Source: an uncultured Bacteroides sp. (GTDB taxonomy: Bacteria > Bacteroidota > Bacteroidia > Bacteroidales > Bacteroidaceae). Taken from it: a stretch of 64,000 nt of DNA. The stretch spans positions 1 through 64,000 of the forward strand of contig CASENE010000072.1 in the NCBI GenBank assembly GCA_949289265.1. The letters run 5' to 3'. Position 1 is the first letter of the stretch. Each line of letters begins with the position of its first letter. Made by a program: the position numbers and the translations under genes. Below are positions 1 to 8,155 of the stretch, in pieces. The notes under the pieces are model-generated. The model was given only the letters and a program-made list of their open reading frames with translations. It was not told where the DNA came from and ran no database searches.

Positions 1-101
1 CCCGCCGGGCGCCGCCGCCGGCCCGACCGTGCCCCCTCCCCGCCGCCGGGCCGGGCGCGGGGCCCCCCGCGGGGGGGGGCGCGCCCCGCGGGGGGCGGGG
101 G
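1..101. other. Extreme G+C low-complexity block at window edge
   Basis: Only three of the first 101 bases are A or T (positions 26, 30 and 37), and positions 38-101 are 64 consecutive G/C bases including long homopolymers. The next 160 bases are AT-rich promoter DNA. Nothing else in the window resembles this composition. An open frame runs through it but encodes only Arg/Gly/Pro-rich low-complexity sequence and is not credited as a gene. It may be a contig-end or sequencing artefact, or a true low-complexity tract; the sequence alone cannot decide. Confidence 0.6.
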
Positions 102-186
102 TAGCCGTGATTCGCTTTTTGGGGTGGAAAAACTTCCTCGAATTGTTAAATGACGGGAGGGAGTATAAATATTTTTTTGATTTTTC

Positions 187-216
187 TTGTAGTCTTCATA
201 AAATAACGTACATTTG
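187..216 (+). promoter_or_regulatory. Promoter of susC-like gene
   Basis: A Bacteroidetes-type promoter is visible: TTG at 187-189, 19 nt spacing, then the -7 box TACATTTG at 209-216. It lies about 50 nt upstream of the susC-like start. No sigma/anti-sigma gene is present in the window to its left. Confidence 0.65.
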
Positions 217-267
217 TACGGTGAATTATATATCAGAGCTTAAATTTAGTACTAAAATCCAAAATTT

Positions 268-3200
268 ATGAATCTGCAATTGTTTTCAAAGAGCTTTATG
301 AAGCGGATGTCGCTTCTGGGAGCCGCTACTTTGTTGGCTTATCCACAGGTGGTAAGTGCCGAAGGGGCGATTCTGGAGAGCGACGCGGTGGCTGTCGTCC
401 AGCAGACGGGAGTCGAAGTGAAAGGTGTAGTGTATGACTCGACAGGCATGACCGCCATCGGCGCGTCGGTTGTTGAGAAGGGCAATCCCAGCAATGGTAC
501 GATTACGGACATTGACGGTAACTTCACGCTGAAGGTACCCGAAGGTGCCACCATTGTGGTGAGCTACATCGGGTATGTGACGCAAGAAGTCAAAGTGACG
601 CCGGGAAAAATCCTGAACATCACCCTGCAGGAGGACAACCAAATGCTGGAAGAGGTGGTAGTCGTGGGTTACGGCGTGCAGAAGAAGGTGAACCTGACGG
701 GTTCTGTGGCTATGGTGGAAGGCGAAACGCTGGAACAACGTCCCTTGGCCAATGCTACGCAGAGTTTGCAAGGTATGGTGCCGGGCTTGTATGTAGATAA
801 CTCTAATGCTGGCCGTCCGGGCGCTACGTCGTCTTTGCAGTTGCGCGGTCAGGGCAACCTCTCTGGTTCGGGTTCTCCTTATGTATTGGTGGATGGCGTG
901 GAGATGGATTTGGCCGATGTCAATCCGAACGATATTGAGAGCATCTCTGTGCTGAAGGACGCCGCCGCATCGTCTATCTACGGTGCGCGTGCCGCCTATG
1001 GCGTTATCTTGGTGACGACCAAGAAGGGTAAGGAAGGAAAGACGCGCGTCAGCTATCAGGCCACCTTGGGCTGGACGCAGCCGATGTCGTTGCCGAACAT
1101 GGTGAACTCGGTGGATTTCGCCAACTTCTTCAATGCGGGTACCTATAACTATGATGGCTCTATTCAGTATAGCCCGGAGAAAATACAGGCTTTGCAGAAT
1201 TACATCAATACGGGCGCCGGCGATCCTTGGGAAGGGTTAAGCCCCAACTCCAACATGATTGGCGCGTTTGAAAATTCTCCCAATGGCTTGGGCAATACGA
1301 ACTACTTTGACCTGCATTATAAGAATGCGGCTTTCAAGCAGAACCACAATGTCAGCATCAGCGGCGGCGGCGAAAAGGCTCAGTACTACATCTCCGGAGG
1401 TATGTACAAGGAAGAAGGCCTGTTGCGTTATGCGGATATTGACTACAAGCGTTTCAACTTCAATGCCAACCTGAACTCGAAGTTGACAGACTGGCTGAGC
1501 GTGAAGGTGAATACCAAATACATGAGCTCTGACAACAATACGCCGTTTGGCACGGGCGCCTTGTCCGAAGCCTTCTACAGCGACTTGGCCCGTTTCCGTC
1601 CTACGGTCAGCGTGGTTGACCCGAACGGTCATTTCACGGAACTTTCGTTGATTCCTTACCTGCAAAGCGGTTCGTACACCAATACGCAGAACAACAACCT
1701 CACGCTGACGGGCGGTCTGGACTTGGAGCCTATCAAGAACTGGCACATCTTCTTTGACTATACTTACCGTTATAATACGCGTGATTACGAGGCAGAAAAG
1801 GTGCTCCCGAATATTCCGAATGCCACAGACACCGGCACTACGCCCGGTACGCGTAGCAGCATGTATGACGGAGGCGCCACGAGCGGTTTTACCCGTTATA
1901 ACATGAATAACCAGTATCAGTCTCTGAACTTGTACACCAACTATACGATGTCTCTGAATGACAAGCATAACTTTACGTTCTTGCTGGGTTATCAGGAAGA
2001 GTATTATAAGTACAAGATGTTGCGTGCATCGGTGACGAACCTGCAGTATCCTTCTAACCCGAGCCTGGAGATGGCCGATGGCGACCGTAATTTGGTAGAT
2101 ACCCGTTATGCGTGGGCCACGCGCGGTTATTTCGCCCGTGTCAATTACGACTTCATGGGTAAGTATCTGGTGGAAGTCAACGGACGTTACGACGGCTCGT
2201 CCCGCTTTGCTTCGGACAACCGTTGGGGCTTCTTCCCCTCCGTATCTTTGGGCTGGCGCATCAGCGAAGAGGCATTCATGGAAAAAACAAAAAATTGGAT
2301 GTCTAATTTGAAACTCCGTGTATCGTGGGGCTTGCTGGGTAACCAGGCAGGCGCAGCCTATTATACGTTCGCCTCTACCATGAATCCGGTGGCATTGGGC
2401 AACTGGTATTTCAATGGAGTGCGTTCCGGTTATTACCAGCCGGGCGATGTGGTAGACTCGAATACGACGTGGGAAAAGGTGGACCACAAGAATATCGGTA
2501 TTGACTTCGGTTTCTTCAACAACCAGTTGACCGGTACGTTTGATGTCTTCCAGCGCGATACGCGCGACATGTTGGGTCCGTCTGTGGCTTTGGCAGATAT
2601 GTTTGGCGCCGTGGCTCCGGAGACCAACAATGCCGAGATGCGCAACCGTGGTTGGGAATTGACGCTGCAATGGCGTGGCAAGATTGGCAAGGATATAGAT
2701 TATAGCATCGGTGGTTCGGTGGCAGACGCTACGGCCGAGGTAACAGCTTATGATGGTGGCTATACAGACCCTGCCAACAACTGGTATAAAGGCAAGAAGG
2801 CCGGCGAGATCTGGGGCTATCGGGCTTCCGGACTGATTCAGACGCAAGAGGAAGCTGATGCTTACAATAGCACGTACGACTTGACTACTCTTTCCGGTCA
2901 GCCTTGGACGCCGGGCGATGTGAAATACATAGACTTGGACGGTAATAATAAGATTGACTACGGTTCCAATACCCGTTGGGTGACAGATCCGGAAACGGGC
3001 GAGCGGAAATCCGGCATGGGCGATATGACCATTATTGGTAATACGACTCCGCGTTATCAATATACCATCAACGGTTCTATCTCTTGGAAGGGCCTCTCGT
3101 TGAGCCTGATGTTCCAGGGCGTGGGCAAGCGTGACTGGTGCCCGGAAAGCGGTTCGGTTTATTTCTGGGGGTCCGGTGCCTTGGCACAGGTGACGGTGTT

Positions 3201-3579
3201 CGAGGAGCACATGGACTATTGGTCGGAAAATAACCGCGATGCTTATTATCCGAAACCTTATATCGGTGCTGCCGGTGCTAATAGAGTGGGCGCATATCGC
3301 AACAAGACTTCGCAGAAAGCTGACAGATATGTGCAGAATGCCGCATATTGCCGTCTGAAGAACCTGACTCTCAGCTACAACTTGCCAGAGAAATGGATTA
3401 GCAAAGCCCATTTGAGCAAAGCCCAGATTTTCTTCTCGGGTGAAAACCTCTTGACCTTCACTAAGCTGAAGATATTCGATCCGGAAGGTTTGTTTACCTC
3501 TAACTTGGCAGGTTCAGATGCCGGTAAGAACTACCCGATGACGCGGGTATTCTCTGTCGGAGTTATTTTGAATATGTAA
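268..3579 (+). CDS. SusC/RagA-type TonB-dependent glycan transporter
   Basis: Outer-membrane TonB-dependent transporter that would import oligosaccharides with its SusD partner. Residues 1-31 form a signal peptide ending VVSA; an internal Met at 298 is an alternative start. Residues about 50-128 are a carboxypeptidase-D-like regulatory fold (VKGVVYDSTG, GIGASV-type motif, VSYIGY). The plug follows the LEEVVVVGYG segment characteristic of SusC proteins, then a long beta-barrel to the C terminus (FSVGVILNM). The length of 1103 aa is normal. It is followed after 22 nt by the susD-like gene, so the two form an operon. There is no N-terminal STN domain, so FecI/FecR-type signalling is not expected. 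The substrate cannot be read from the sequence; nearby sulfatase and GH92 genes suggest host glycans. Confidence 0.95.
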   Translation: MNLQLFSKSFMKRMSLLGAATLLAYPQVVSAEGAILESDAVAVVQQTGVEVKGVVYDSTGMTAIGASVVEKGNPSNGTITDIDGNFTLKVPEGATIVVSYIGYVTQEVKVTPGKILNITLQEDNQMLEEVVVVGYGVQKKVNLTGSVAMVEGETLEQRPLANATQSLQGMVPGLYVDNSNAGRPGATSSLQLRGQGNLSGSGSPYVLVDGVEMDLADVNPNDIESISVLKDAAASSIYGARAAYGVILVTTKKGKEGKTRVSYQATLGWTQPMSLPNMVNSVDFANFFNAGTYNYDGSIQYSPEKIQALQNYINTGAGDPWEGLSPNSNMIGAFENSPNGLGNTNYFDLHYKNAAFKQNHNVSISGGGEKAQYYISGGMYKEEGLLRYADIDYKRFNFNANLNSKLTDWLSVKVNTKYMSSDNNTPFGTGALSEAFYSDLARFRPTVSVVDPNGHFTELSLIPYLQSGSYTNTQNNNLTLTGGLDLEPIKNWHIFFDYTYRYNTRDYEAEKVLPNIPNATDTGTTPGTRSSMYDGGATSGFTRYNMNNQYQSLNLYTNYTMSLNDKHNFTFLLGYQEEYYKYKMLRASVTNLQYPSNPSLEMADGDRNLVDTRYAWATRGYFARVNYDFMGKYLVEVNGRYDGSSRFASDNRWGFFPSVSLGWRISEEAFMEKTKNWMSNLKLRVSWGLLGNQAGAAYYTFASTMNPVALGNWYFNGVRSGYYQPGDVVDSNTTWEKVDHKNIGIDFGFFNNQLTGTFDVFQRDTRDMLGPSVALADMFGAVAPETNNAEMRNRGWELTLQWRGKIGKDIDYSIGGSVADATAEVTAYDGGYTDPANNWYKGKKAGEIWGYRASGLIQTQEEADAYNSTYDLTTLSGQPWTPGDVKYIDLDGNNKIDYGSNTRWVTDPETGERKSGMGDMTIIGNTTPRYQYTINGSISWKGLSLSLMFQGVGKRDWCPESGSVYFWGSGALAQVTVFEEHMDYWSENNRDAYYPKPYIGAAGANRVGAYRNKTSQKADRYVQNAAYCRLKNLTLSYNLPEKWISKAHLSKAQIFFSGENLLTFTKLKIFDPEGLFTSNLAGSDAGKNYPMTRVFSVGVILNM

Positions 3580-3601
3580 TTTTATTAAGCGACAAAAGAT
3601 T

Positions 3602-5431
3602 ATGAAAAAGAAACATATACTGATAAGTTCAATGTTATGCTTGGGGCTTGTTTCGTGCTTCGACATGAATCAGCAACCTCAAGGTGAACTGTCTACGTCG
3701 GAAGCTTTTTCTTCGACAAATGAGATACAGACGTACCTGAATATGTTCTATCAGGGAAGTGTGCCGGTAAGTGGCGGAGGTAGCGTGGCTAATTCAGCTA
3801 TCAAGACGCAGTCCAGTTCCAATTCCAACGGCATCGCTTTCGGCGACGTGGCCAGCGACAATCTGTTGACTTCTACTTTCGACAGCCGTTTGGATGGCAG
3901 AATGTCTGTGAGTGATGCAGTGGAGATGGGCGATTATAGAGCCATCCGCAATGTGAACTTCCTGTTGCAGAACATTGGCCGTTGCCAAGACCAGGAGTCT
4001 GCTGCCTTCAAGCAATGCTTGGGCGAGGCTTATTATTTCCGTGCTGCCTATTATTTCAACTTGCTGAAGAATTACGGAGGCGTGACATGGGTGGAAACCC
4101 CGTTGGATCCGGATGCCGGCCTGATGGCCATGCCCCGCAATACGCGTACCGATTTGACCAACCATATTTTGGGCGATTTGGATTTGGCCATAGAGAATCT
4201 GAATGAGCAGAGCAGCAATGCCACGGGGCGTGTACACCGCGATGTGGCTCGTGCCTTGAAGAGCGAAGTGGCCTTGTTTGCCGCTACGTGGGAGAAATAC
4301 CACCGTGCAGAAAACGATGATTTCTATGATAAGGAACTGACTAATGCAGATGCTCAGATTCAAGACTGGCTGGAACAGGCCCGGGATGCTGCCTATGCAG
4401 TTATATCGCGTGGTGTCTGGCAGATCAGTCGGCTGAACAACAATCCGTTGACGGACTATCGCGACTTGTTTGTGACGCTTGACCTGACCGGCAACCAGGA
4501 AGTGTTGTGGTGGAAGCAATACAATGTGGCTGCCAACATCGGTAACAATGTGACGTATTATGCTTGCGAGGGTGGTATCAGCGTTTCTGCTTCGTTGGTA
4601 GACGATTACCTGACCCGCGAGGGACGTCCTTTCGTTGGGCAAGACAAGTTGGATGCCAAACGTACGTATGGCGCAGAGCTGGATCCGGATGTTCGTGACC
4701 CGCGCTTGTCGCAGACAGTCTTTATGCCGGGACAGCCTATGCAGGACACTCGGTTGTTTGAATGGCCGTCTTTGGACAACACTACGGCTTATCACCGGAA
4801 TGTGACGGGTTATTCGCTGTTGAAATACGAGGAATTTAATTCAAATTCCAAAGGTGGCCTTTATACTTCGGAAGGCCAGGGAGAAACTCCTGCCATTCAG
4901 GTTCGCTATGCAGACATCCTGTTGAACTATGCCGAGGCTTTGGCTGAATTGGGTGGCGAGGCTAACGCGCAGGCCATTATTCAGGCCTTGCAGCCTTTGC
5001 GCGACCGTGTGGGCATGCCTGCTGTTGATTTTGCCCGTGAATACAATACGGATGCAGACTATCCGTTCAAGGATTTAGACCCGTATATTCAGGCTGTTCG
5101 TCGTGAACGTCGCGTGGAAAAGGCTGCAGAGAACTGCCGTCTGACGGATATTCTTCGTTGGGCAGCTGCCGATGAACTGATTGTGAACAAGTATCCTGTC
5201 GGTGCGCTTTACACGGGCACTACGTTGGAACAGCATTTTGCCGATGTTCTGACGCCGGGTGAGAACATTCAGTTGAATGCAGATGGTTATATCCTTTCTG
5301 CCAGCATAGCCGGGCGTACCGGTGGCTGGGGATTCCGGGTAGACCGCGATTATCTCTTGCCGATTCGCTCAGAGATGGTTGGTGCCGGCAGTTTGACCGG
5401 TGGTGCCTGGGAGCAGAATCCCAAGTGGTAA
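3602..5431 (+). CDS. SusD/RagB-type glycan-binding lipoprotein
   Basis: Surface lipoprotein that caps the SusC barrel and binds the glycan. The signal peptide ends in lipobox LVSC with the lipidated Cys at residue 19. The rest fits the SusD fold: helical TPR-like N half (SEAF, YYFRAAYYFNLLKNYGGV), an RYADILLNYAEAL segment and a C-terminal RRERRVE...DILRW segment, all typical of RagB/SusD proteins. Length 609 aa is in the usual range. It lies 22 nt after susC and ends just before a strong hairpin, so the transporter operon seems to be only these two genes; the enzymes that may serve it start 2.7 kb further on. Confidence 0.95.
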   Translation: MKKKHILISSMLCLGLVSCFDMNQQPQGELSTSEAFSSTNEIQTYLNMFYQGSVPVSGGGSVANSAIKTQSSSNSNGIAFGDVASDNLLTSTFDSRLDGRMSVSDAVEMGDYRAIRNVNFLLQNIGRCQDQESAAFKQCLGEAYYFRAAYYFNLLKNYGGVTWVETPLDPDAGLMAMPRNTRTDLTNHILGDLDLAIENLNEQSSNATGRVHRDVARALKSEVALFAATWEKYHRAENDDFYDKELTNADAQIQDWLEQARDAAYAVISRGVWQISRLNNNPLTDYRDLFVTLDLTGNQEVLWWKQYNVAANIGNNVTYYACEGGISVSASLVDDYLTREGRPFVGQDKLDAKRTYGAELDPDVRDPRLSQTVFMPGQPMQDTRLFEWPSLDNTTAYHRNVTGYSLLKYEEFNSNSKGGLYTSEGQGETPAIQVRYADILLNYAEALAELGGEANAQAIIQALQPLRDRVGMPAVDFAREYNTDADYPFKDLDPYIQAVRRERRVEKAAENCRLTDILRWAAADELIVNKYPVGALYTGTTLEQHFADVLTPGENIQLNADGYILSASIAGRTGGWGFRVDRDYLLPIRSEMVGAGSLTGGAWEQNPKW

Positions 5432-5453
5432 TAGCTTGTAACCAAGCATAGAG

Positions 5454-5495
5454 AAGGCCCGAAGACTTGCGATGAAAAAAAGTCTTCGGGCCTTT
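5454..5495 (+). terminator. Intrinsic terminator after susD
   Basis: Perfect 14-bp inverted repeat (5454-5467 and 5481-5494, AAGGCCCGAAGACT arm) around a 13-nt A-rich loop, followed by a short T run. It sits 22 nt past the susD stop and should end the susCD transcript. Confidence 0.8.
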
Positions 5496-5511
5496 GACTT
5501 TTCCGGAGGCG

Positions 5512-5662
5512 GAAGTAATATTATCAGTGGGTCGCCCGTATGTATTCCAATAAGAGCCTGTTGTTTAAAAATCGCTTTCTCTGTCATGTTAAGCATTGTT
5601 GAGGGTGTGTCGAAATAGATGTTGGTATCCATTTCCCCTCCTCCGGGGAGGAGGGTGCCCAA
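5512..5662 (-). pseudogene. Fragment of an Rpn-family (PD-(D/E)XK) gene
   Basis: Positions 5520-5553 match 7300-7333 inside the intact Rpn-family gene at 30 of 34 bases, in the same orientation. On the minus strand the fragment reads LIGIHTGDPLII, where the intact protein has FIGVHTGDQLII. Both flanks lose homology, and no start or full domain is present. This is a small relic of a second copy, left in the 555-nt gap between susD and the toxin-antitoxin pair, and marks the gap as a site of past mobile-element traffic. Exact ends are not resolvable by eye. Confidence 0.65.
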
Positions 5663-5740
5663 CGGGCGGGGTGGTAGGTAAGAAATAAAACCTTATATAT
5701 AAGCTGACTATACTTCGCTACCACCTTCCCCTTCGGATAG

Positions 5741-5888
5741 TGGGTGTGTCAAAACCTATGAACGCTTTCAAAATATTATATATTAGGCGCGGATTTCGCG
5801 GAATAACGCGGATTGAATCAGCTTAAACCGTGAAATCCGCGTAATCCGCGCCTAAAAGAAGCATTCAGAGAGTTTTGACATACCTCCA
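5741..5888. repeat. Large imperfect palindrome, MITE/REP-like
   Basis: A nested inverted repeat of about 145 bp. The outer arms are TGTCAAAAC (5747-5755) and GTTTTGACA (5872-5880); the inner arms are 5783-5795 (TTAGGCGCGGATT) with 5843-5855, and 5806-5814 (ACGCGGATT) with 5834-5842. It carries the repeated CGCGGATT motif and no coding potential. The size and symmetry suggest a non-autonomous mobile palindrome or an extragenic palindromic repeat. A GGGTGTGTC motif also occurs near 5595 and 5743, and a smaller palindrome (CCTCCTCCGGGGAGGAGG) lies near 5637-5654. Confidence 0.65.
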
Positions 5889-5932
5889 AATGAAAATAAT
5901 AAACGACAGGCTCTTAACAATTAACTAATGAT

Positions 5933-5965
5933 ATTTGCAAGTACGCAAATAAGTACATATATTTG
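5933..5965 (+). promoter_or_regulatory. Promoter and candidate operator of toxin-antitoxin pair
   Basis: A -33 TTTG (5934-5937) and a -7 TATATTTG (5958-5965) are separated by 20 nt. The -33 box lies inside an inverted repeat, ATTTGC (5933-5938) and GCAAAT (5945-5950), a plausible site for autorepression by the antitoxin or the toxin-antitoxin complex, as is known for YefM/YoeB. Confidence 0.65.
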
Positions 5966-5986
5966 TGGCAAATAAAAGGAGGAGCT

Positions 5987-6277
5987 ATGAGAACAGCCAA
6001 TTTCACAGATTTAAGAGCCAACTTAAAAGGCTATATTGATTCAGTCATTGATGATTATGATACTGTTGTAATCAATCGTGGAAACGGTAAGGGCGTAGTG
6101 ATGATTTCTTTAGACGAATACAACTCGTTAAAAGAAACCCAATATATCATGTCCTCGCCTGAAACCATGGAAGCCATACGCAAAGGGGAAGAGGATATTA
6201 AGAATGGTAACTTCATCTCTCAAAACGAAGGTGAAAGCATGGAGGACTTCTTAAAAAGGGTGTCATGTACAGAATAA
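5987..6277 (+). CDS. YefM/Phd-family antitoxin
   Basis: Antitoxin that neutralises the downstream YoeB-like RNase and represses the operon. The 96-aa protein begins MRTANFTDLRANLK, the typical YefM N-terminal DNA-binding fold, continues with TVVINRGNGKGVVMISLDEYNSL, and has an acidic, probably disordered toxin-binding tail. The start at 5987 is preferred over the in-frame 5963 codon because an AAAGGAGGAG ribosome site sits just before it and the upstream Met overlaps the promoter. The 3' end overlaps the toxin start by 13 bp, giving translational coupling. The AT-rich composition contrasts with the flanking glycan genes, suggesting acquisition. Confidence 0.9.
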   Translation: MRTANFTDLRANLKGYIDSVIDDYDTVVINRGNGKGVVMISLDEYNSLKETQYIMSSPETMEAIRKGEEDIKNGNFISQNEGESMEDFLKRVSCTE

Positions 6278-6540
6278 TATTATCGGAACAGGCACGGAAA
6301 GAATACCTATACTTCGCACAAAGCGGGAATAAAGCAATTCTGAACAAAATCAGAACTTTGTTGGAAGATATAGCAGCACATCCATACACTGGCATTGGCA
6401 AGCCCGAACCTCTCAAATATGAGTTGGCAGGTAAATGGTCAAGACGAATCAATTTGGAGCATAGAATTGTTTACTCCGTACATGATGATACCATAGAGGT
6501 TTATATATTCTCCATGAGATACCATTATTCAAAGAAATAA
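6265..6540 (+). CDS. YoeB/Txe-family toxin (ribosome-dependent mRNA interferase)
   Basis: Toxin predicted to cleave mRNA at the ribosomal A site when free of antitoxin. The 91 aa match the YoeB family throughout: SEQARKEYLYF near the N terminus, then GKPEPLKYELAGKWSRRI, EHRIVYSVHDD and the C-terminal RYHY. These carry the residues known as catalytic in E. coli YoeB (Glu in GKPEP, Arg in SRR, the final His-Tyr). It appears intact. It starts inside the end of the antitoxin gene, so synthesis is coupled. A solitary chromosomal pair of this kind may be a stability or stress module. Confidence 0.93.
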   Translation: MYRIILSEQARKEYLYFAQSGNKAILNKIRTLLEDIAAHPYTGIGKPEPLKYELAGKWSRRINLEHRIVYSVHDDTIEVYIFSMRYHYSKK

Positions 6541-6547
6541 CTTTTTA

Positions 6548-6692
6548 TGGATGCACGACGGAAAGACCGCTTCCCTTCTGGCCAGATGTTTGAAGGTGCT
6601 TTGTTTTGACCTTAAAGTCATCTTGGCGGATGCCGGATATAGGGGGAGCAGTATAGAAATGTTGACGAGGAAATATCTCGGAGGTAATGCAA
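6548..6692 (+). pseudogene. IS5-type DDE transposase remnant
   Basis: A short stretch (MHDGKTASLL, then FDLKVILADAGYRGS) matches the middle of IS4/IS5-group DDE transposases, with the second catalytic Asp in the ADAGYRG motif. The N-terminal DDE part and the C-terminal Glu-containing part are absent, and the frame runs into an unrelated hairpin. It is a dead IS fragment eight bases past the toxin gene. No terminal inverted repeats were identified. Confidence 0.7.
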
Positions 6693-6749
6693 CAAAATTG
6701 GCATATGGGATGATTGTGGTTTGTCATCCGCATATGCCAATTTGTTTTT
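6693..6749 (+). terminator. Strong hairpin terminator after toxin-antitoxin/IS remnant
   Basis: The arm at 6693-6713 (CAAAATTGGCATATG then GGATGA) pairs with 6724-6744 with only small interruptions, and is followed by GTTTTTG. It would terminate transcripts from the toxin-antitoxin side. Confidence 0.7.
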
Positions 6750-6833
6750 GAGGACATTTTCTGAATATCTCTAAAAGCAGTCGAGGATGAGTGTTGTGGG
6801 GCAGATGCCGTGGGGAGGCTTGACGGTAAAGGG

Positions 6834-7736
6834 CTATAGGCGGGCTATGTCGTCAGGCTCAAGGTTCAGCACCTTGCTTATGTCTTCTATGGACATGCCG
6901 AAGGCTTTCAAAGCCCGCGCATTCTTAAGACGTTCTTCCTGTCTTCCTTCTCTGACTCTTTCCGCTCGTCCTTCTCTGAGTCCTTCTTCTCTTCCTTCCG
7001 CACGCCCTTCCAGTTTGGCGGTGTTCAGCACATCGTTTTGTATCATGATGGCATTGATGTGTTCGTCATAGGCATGACGTTCAGAATCGCTCATAGAGAA
7101 GTATTGCAGTTTTTTGCGTGCTTCATCCAGACCGGGGGCTTTGGTGTCCGGGGCAATGATGCCGTCTTTCAGATAGCGCATCCATTCGTCTTGCGCGGTG
7201 ACAGCTACTTTATCGAATTTATTGAGCCGAATTAATATGTATTCCGGAGAAATTTCTGATGGCAGCTGGGAAGCAATTGCATTGCGTTCTTTGGCATTTA
7301 TTATCAGCTGGTCGCCCGTATGCACTCCAATAAACTGGTTTTGTCCATGATAGAGATAATCGCTGCCAATACCTAAATTGGAGTATAAGATGTTGATAGA
7401 ATAGGCTTTTTTTGCTTCGCTATAAGAGTTGTCTAATTGGATGTGCTCTGTAATGGCTCCATAGAGGATGCGTTCAAAATAGTATAATTCACGCGTATTC
7501 CGCACTTCAATGATGACGATTTCTCTTTGACTGTTACGTGCTTTAATGTATACTCTGTAGAATTCGTCCTCGGGCGAAAGTTGGTTGCTTTTGCTTTCCA
7601 GAATTTCCACGATGGTGATAGGCTCGTTCAGAAAGACGGTGAGAAAACCTTCGAGCACACCGAAATTGGCTTTTGAGCAGAGCAAACGCTTGATGGCCCA
7701 TTCGAAACGGATGTATTGGTTTTTCGATGCAGTCAT
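6834..7736 (-). CDS. Rpn-family PD-(D/E)XK transposase/nuclease-like protein
   Basis: A 300-aa member of the Bacteroidales PD-(D/E)XK family transposase/Rpn group. It starts YIRFEWAIKRLLCSKANFGVLEGFL and carries NEPITIVEILES and the core strand REIVIIEVRN. Family members usually read VD in the preceding strand and EVQ in the core. Here the aligned Asp is Tyr63 and the Gln is Arg79, while Glu77 is kept, so nuclease activity is doubtful. The C terminus (about 240-285) is a charged GREEGLREGRAE-type coiled-coil repeat, followed by a small SIEDISKVLNLE helical end. The gene has its own promoter. These genes are often scattered in paralogous copies, and a relic of another copy lies at 5520-5553. 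Confidence 0.8.
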   Translation of the reverse strand: MTASKNQYIRFEWAIKRLLCSKANFGVLEGFLTVFLNEPITIVEILESKSNQLSPEDEFYRVYIKARNSQREIVIIEVRNTRELYYFERILYGAITEHIQLDNSYSEAKKAYSINILYSNLGIGSDYLYHGQNQFIGVHTGDQLIINAKERNAIASQLPSEISPEYILIRLNKFDKVAVTAQDEWMRYLKDGIIAPDTKAPGLDEARKKLQYFSMSDSERHAYDEHINAIMIQNDVLNTAKLEGRAEGREEGLREGRAERVREGRQEERLKNARALKAFGMSIEDISKVLNLEPDDIARL

Positions 7737-7772
7737 GATGATGGAACGGAATAAAACTTATGAATCTCAAGG

Positions 7773-7803
7773 CAAAATTAAGTAAAAACTCTAATTGGCC
7801 AAA
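7773..7803 (-). promoter_or_regulatory. Promoter of Rpn-family gene
   Basis: On the minus strand there is a -33 TTTG (7803-7800), 19 nt spacing and a -7 TAATTTTG (7780-7773), a full match to the Bacteroidetes consensus, 37 nt upstream of the start codon. Confidence 0.7.
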
Positions 7804-7863
7804 CTGTTTTGCTGGAAATAACGCTTCTACATGTCTATAGTTTCCTCATTCTCTCCCAGTAGA

Positions 7864-7972
7864 TTCGTTGGTTTTCAGCGTTTGGTAGCGTTCTATTTCC
7901 CGGTTGTTGACGTAGTATCCCTTGGTCGCTGGCATAGTATTTCCCGGCTGCTGGATATATATTCTCCGGTCG
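7864..7972 (+). repeat. 22-bp tandem repeat array A (dispersed family)
   Basis: Four 22-bp units at 7885-7906, 7907-7928, 7929-7950 and 7951-7972; the best-conserved unit begins CTGGCATAGTATTTCCCGG. They are preceded by a leader containing GGTTTTCAGCGTTTG (7870-7884), shared with arrays at 19131, 41957 and 52108. The array lies in the 419-nt gap between the divergent Rpn and sulfatase genes, with the leader facing the Rpn promoter. A period of 22 excludes a coding repeat. No function is known to me. Confidence 0.75.
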
Positions 7973-8030
7973 GTTGACCGGCATTTCAAGAAGGAGCCGC
8001 AGGCTGTGTTGAAAAAGGCTTATCTTTTAT

Positions 8031-8061
8031 TTTCATATTTGAAAATCAATCCGTATCTTTG
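8031..8061 (+). promoter_or_regulatory. Probable promoter of sulfatase-GH92 operon
   Basis: TTTC (8031-8034), 19 nt spacing, and -7 TATCTTTG (8054-8061). The -7 box matches the consensus; the -33 box has one mismatch. An inverted repeat ATTTTC/GAAAAT (8029-8034, 8041-8046) overlaps the -33 box and could be a regulator site. Confidence 0.55.
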
Positions 8062-8155
8062 CAAAAGGTCATACATGCAGCCCAATGCTTCAAGATCGAG
8101 CAGGGGAGAAGGACGGCATGGAGACATGCTTTTGTTATCTTAAAAGAATCTGACA

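Noticed and set aside
29-271. 80-aa Arg/Gly-rich protein
   Set aside because: It is low-complexity translation of a G/C homopolymer block followed by promoter DNA.
1237-3411. Long antisense frame across susC (and similar ones opposite the RND, uvrA and ppk genes)
   Set aside because: These are shadows of codon bias in the real genes, with no domain, start signal or promoter.
6551-6751. Functional small protein downstream of the toxin gene
   Set aside because: The first part is a transposase fragment and the end is translated hairpin sequence.
7885-7972. CRISPR array
   Set aside because: The 22-bp units are contiguous and all similar, with no unique spacers between them and no cas genes nearby.
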